From Thamnidium elegans (lineage: Eukaryota; Mucoromycota; Mucoromycetes; Mucorales; Mucoraceae): a stretch of DNA of 64,000 bases. The position numbers and the translations under genes were made by a program. Shown piece by piece: positions 60,831-64,000 of this stretch. Within the stretch, counting starts at the first letter, position 1. Each line of letters opens with the position of its first letter. Below the pieces are notes generated by a model, which was given only the letters and a program-made list of their open reading frames with translations, searched no databases and had not been told where the DNA came from. The stretch covers positions 186,001 to 250,000 of the forward strand of contig JAIXMG010000024.1 in the NCBI GenBank assembly GCA_025201345.1, given 5' to 3'.

Positions 60831-62036
60831 ATGTCATTTACAGATTGTCACACTTTTCATGGCTGCCCATTAAGATCTTCATCCTTATTGATTGTCAGCA
60901 AGGAGAAACAAACCATCATTACAGCTACGGACGAAGTTTTCGATATACTAGGATATGAACCAACAGAACTCGTAGGTAGATCTATCAATATACTCGACCC
61001 ACGCCAACAATTTTATTATGACGGTGGTGAAAAAAAAGAACGTTTCACACTTTGCCACGAATCTTTGGGTCAATTACCCTTCGAGATATGCATTCATCAT
61101 GATCCTCTTACAAACGCCACTGACCTCGATTATTGGCTTATACGACCTGTCAATATGCTTCGCAAAAAAACGTCTTCTCCATTTACTATTTTACGTTTAA
61201 GTCCATTTGGTACAATCGAGCACGCTTACCCTTCCACCCAATTTCCTCAACAAACCCGTGAACTGAAGGGTCATCCTATTATGTCTTTTGTTCATGAATC
61301 AGATGTTCGACCCCTCTGTGACAAATTATGCAATATACGACGTAGAACACATCACACTTTTCGTGTTCGATGGCTTAATTTATTACATCCAAAAGAAAGT
61401 CACGTCGACCAAGATTTTGAATGGGTATCACTTACTGTAATGAATTCACCAAGAAAGCAATCTTGCGATGCAGCCTACGACCCTCAATCTCGGCCAATTT
61501 GTATTATTAGACCAGACCCACCATACATACAAGAAAAGTCACAAACAGAATGTCAGTCATCCTACTTGACTCCTTATTTATTAACTGGATTAGTATCAGG
61601 CACAGTAAGGTTGCTTTGGGAAGGAACGAGTTTAGGGGTAAATACATTTCTGGAGGTAATGGAAGCAATACACGATGCTATCGATCACGGAAAGACTTAT
61701 ATAATCGAGTATCTTGCTCATATACTGACTTATTCACTAAAAATGATGAACGAAATCGTCTATTTTTCGTCACTGGACGAGTTTAAGCAGGAAAAAAACC
61801 AAAGACAACGTAAAAATACGATCAAGAAACAAAAGCAGTTAAATTTAGACGATCGCTTACTCTTAGAAGAAAAAAAGAAAAAGTATCATTTGTATGGTTT
61901 ATCATCTATAAAAGTGTCGATAGAGAATAATATTTGGTCCGTTCCACTTTATATTAATAAGACGATAAAATCATCTAGTTATTTGACAGATAATAAATCA
62001 CTTCAAAACAAAAAAAAATCTAAACAAACAACCTAA
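60831..62036 (+). CDS. PAS-domain protein
   Basis: An intronless gene of 401 aa. The first PAS-like region (about residues 15-60) reads LLIVSKEKQTIITATDEVFDILGYEPTELVGRSINIL, the classic pattern of a PAS sensor (fold start, then DILGY-x-PTELVG). A second PAS-like segment covers about 120-220 (FTILRLSPFGTIEHAYPSTQ through GHPIMSFVHESDVRPL and a following EWVSLTVM). The remainder is basic and low complexity; no zinc finger or kinase is present, so it is not a full White-collar-1. A TATA-like element lies about 75 bp upstream. Role in light or redox sensing is possible but not shown. Confidence 0.8.
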   Translation: MSFTDCHTFHGCPLRSSSLLIVSKEKQTIITATDEVFDILGYEPTELVGRSINILDPRQQFYYDGGEKKERFTLCHESLGQLPFEICIHHDPLTNATDLDYWLIRPVNMLRKKTSSPFTILRLSPFGTIEHAYPSTQFPQQTRELKGHPIMSFVHESDVRPLCDKLCNIRRRTHHTFRVRWLNLLHPKESHVDQDFEWVSLTVMNSPRKQSCDAAYDPQSRPICIIRPDPPYIQEKSQTECQSSYLTPYLLTGLVSGTVRLLWEGTSLGVNTFLEVMEAIHDAIDHGKTYIIEYLAHILTYSLKMMNEIVYFSSLDEFKQEKNQRQRKNTIKKQKQLNLDDRLLLEEKKKKYHLYGLSSIKVSIENNIWSVPLYINKTIKSSSYLTDNKSLQNKKKSKQTT

Positions 62037-62310
62037 TTCAAGCAAAAACAACAAAAATCTATATCTATACGCCAGATATGATGTACCGCCTATAAACCTA
62101 TGCCTTATATGTGCATTATAATAACTATGATCTCTTTTTTTCCCCCTTTCATACACATAACAAACATTACATTCTTCTTTTTCTTTCTGTACATCTTTTC
62201 TCCTTTTTCTTTTCTCATGTGAATAAAATAATAATTTATGCCTTTTTGACAATATCACAATTTTTGGGTAAACCATATCTATGGTATAGGTGTAACCTCT
62301 ATAAACATAA

Positions 62311-63017
62311 CAGGTCAATTACCAGATGTTCTTGAACCCTTATTTAAATCATTTGCATCACCCTTTCTCCCACGCATTGAGTCGTATACAGTCATTTCAG
62401 AAAGTAAAGTCGCTGATTTTGAGTTCAATGTCGTGCAAAAAAATTGTGCGTTCAATAATTATATCGATTGATCCAGAAATAAAGTCTTGCTCACGTGCCA
62501 CGAACTTCGTTTATTTTTAATTACAGTGCCAATGACTAAAGCAAAAGCAACTTCTATTTTAGGTGCAATTTCTGCCACAGGTTTAATCAATGTTAGTTTG
62601 CGAGTTCCGAAGCTTATCAAGAAGAGAAAGCTCGGGTGCGAGATTGATGGTTATAGCATAGGAACAGTGACAGGACATTACTTGAGCTTTTTAAAAGCTA
62701 CTCTTGATGAAATGGACAAGTATCCAGAAATGAAGGAACATTATCTTGTCATGGATAATGCTCCTATACATAGCTCAACTGACATAGGAAAGTATATTCA
62801 CTCTCGAGGATATCGATATGCATATCTTCCTCCATATTCCCCTGAACTGAATCCAATTGAGCAGTTCTGGTCAGTCGTCAAAAGTAAAGTTAAACGAAAC
62901 AAGTTTTTGGAAAAAGAATCGCTCATGACTATGATCTGTGAGGCATGTGATAGCTTACATTTTAGTAATTTCAAAGGCTTCGTTTTTCATTCTGCTAAAT
63001 GCTTTGATAAGGCATAA
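62311..63017 (+). pseudogene. Tc1/mariner-type transposase, 5'-truncated and decayed
   Basis: The intact 3' part from about 62525 reads TVPMTKAKATSILGAISATGL, then HYLVMDNAPIHS (second catalytic Asp region, D-N-A-P-I-H) and YLPPYSPELNPIEQFWSVVKSK with the last acid (E of NPIEQFW), the DDE-superfamily motif of zygomycete Tc1/mariner elements. Upstream, 62311-62520 gives a related but broken frame (NCAFNNYID before a stop at 62469-62471), where the first catalytic Asp region would be expected. No terminal inverted repeats were found. The 62487-63017 frame looks intact, but the truncated start argues against function. Confidence 0.75.
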
Positions 63018-64000
63018 CAAAGAAAGGTTATAAAAACGAGCACAGCAATCTGTAAGCCAATAGAAAACATGAGCAAAACCCGCAAGCAAGCCGATTTTTT
63101 TTTTATGAGGCTGTTGTGTATTCATATCAATAACAAACAAATGCTGTATAAAGGAAATCGTAGATAAGGGAAATAGGAAGGATGGGTAAATCTAACAAAG
63201 AAGAGCGAGCAAGTAAAACACACACGATAACAAAGGAAAATCACCGGTGGGAATAGAGAAAATACAAAGATTGATTGGGTGGGTATACGGTCAACATTCA
63301 AGAGTCAAGAGTTAAGTTAAAGGTTCGTTTCCTTGGTGCCAATTTGGGATTGTAGTACATTATATAAAAAAATGATATTCAAATAACAATGCAACTTTGC
63401 ACTTGCATCAGCTGACCTAATATTGAGGTTAGTGAAACACTAAACCTTTGTAAGTTTCTGATATTATTTAAAGTCCGTAGTATAAACGGAAAATACATGC
63501 AAACTCTAATTTTGCGTTATTTTTACAGAAATTGAAGACTATATGCTATACTAACCTTTGAAAAATAAAGATAAGCGTAAATGTTTTATATCTTGATAAA
63601 CACGGGCTAGCATAAGAATAATGGGGTAGGACTGATGACTGATACAAAGTAAATATATAGTACCATAGTTGTGACTAGGAGTAGCGTAGGACAATAAAAA
63701 CGAAAATACAATCAGCAGTACGATTGTATTTATTTCTTTTGAAGAAACGTTAGTAGCACATAAAGTGTACTAACTCGTGATAGATCATTTACTAATATTA
63801 GAAGTAATAAATTCGATGCACACGAAACTGTTCTGTTCCATTGTCATCAAATATGCCTATATTTGTATATGTATGTATTCGTCTTATATAAATATATATT
63901 TACCCTTCAGTATATAAATGCACCAATCAACAGTAAAATTTAAAAAATAACATTTTTATTAAATAACAATATAACATATAAACTTATAATTATTGAAGAG
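63018..64000. other. Right-end intergenic region
   Basis: The last 983 bp of the window is AT-rich with no open frame or family resemblance. It is flank of the Tc1-like relic. Confidence 0.5.

Overview
The window is nuclear DNA from a filamentous fungus, most likely an early-diverging zygomycete of the Mucoromycota/Mucorales type. The support is an AT-rich background full of A/T homopolymer runs, many short (about 50-100 nt) GT-AG introns, compact genes on both strands, and a gene set including a CSL transcription factor, Atg101, gamma-SNAP, kinesin-13 and chitin synthase. Species cannot be named from the sequence alone. Exon-intron structures were worked out by hand from splice signals, reading frame and family resemblance, and the exon lengths of every complete gene sum to a multiple of three.

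Layout. 1-10.8 kb: EH-domain protein (cut by the left edge), Pin4-type RRM/R3H protein, cell-wall-integrity MAP kinase, MoaB/CinA-like protein, folylpolyglutamate synthase, Atg101 and the mitochondrial phosphate carrier. 12.3-19.3 kb: NmrA-like protein, nucleoside phosphorylase, Rrg7-like mitochondrial protein, C2H2 zinc-finger protein and NudC. 19.3-23.0 kb: a large membrane protein with a Kelch ectodomain and a cytoplasmic kinase-like domain. 23.2-27.8 kb: a decayed Fanzor (eukaryotic TnpB relative) split by a small TIR element, an HMG-box protein and a Tc1/mariner relic. 28.5-37.4 kb, all on the minus strand: CSL factor, FHA (Tos4-like) protein, gamma-SNAP and chitin synthase. 40.2-44.9 kb: kinesin-13, F-box protein and mitochondrial uL24m. 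45.1-47.2 kb: a MULE/FAR1-like relic and a second Fanzor relic. 47.4-52.1 kb: leucine-rich-repeat protein and a secreted protein with repeated CGxxxC modules. 52.7-53.6 kb: a TIR hairpin element carrying a 5'-truncated LINE. 54.2-56.0 kb: mitochondrial tyrosyl-tRNA synthetase. 56.0-64.0 kb: mostly gene-poor, with a PAS protein and a decayed Tc1/mariner transposase.

The genes are unrelated housekeeping and signalling loci rather than an operon or cluster. Two functional themes recur by chance or chromosomal context: cell wall and surface (MAP kinase, chitin synthase, Kelch receptor-like kinase, secreted Cys-repeat protein) and mitochondrial function (phosphate carrier, uL24m, TyrRS, Rrg7-like). 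The most striking observations are an apparent single-nucleotide exon in the phosphate carrier gene, an intron of about 30 nt in the gamma-SNAP gene, a Kelch receptor-like kinase with altered catalytic motifs, and two Fanzor relics.
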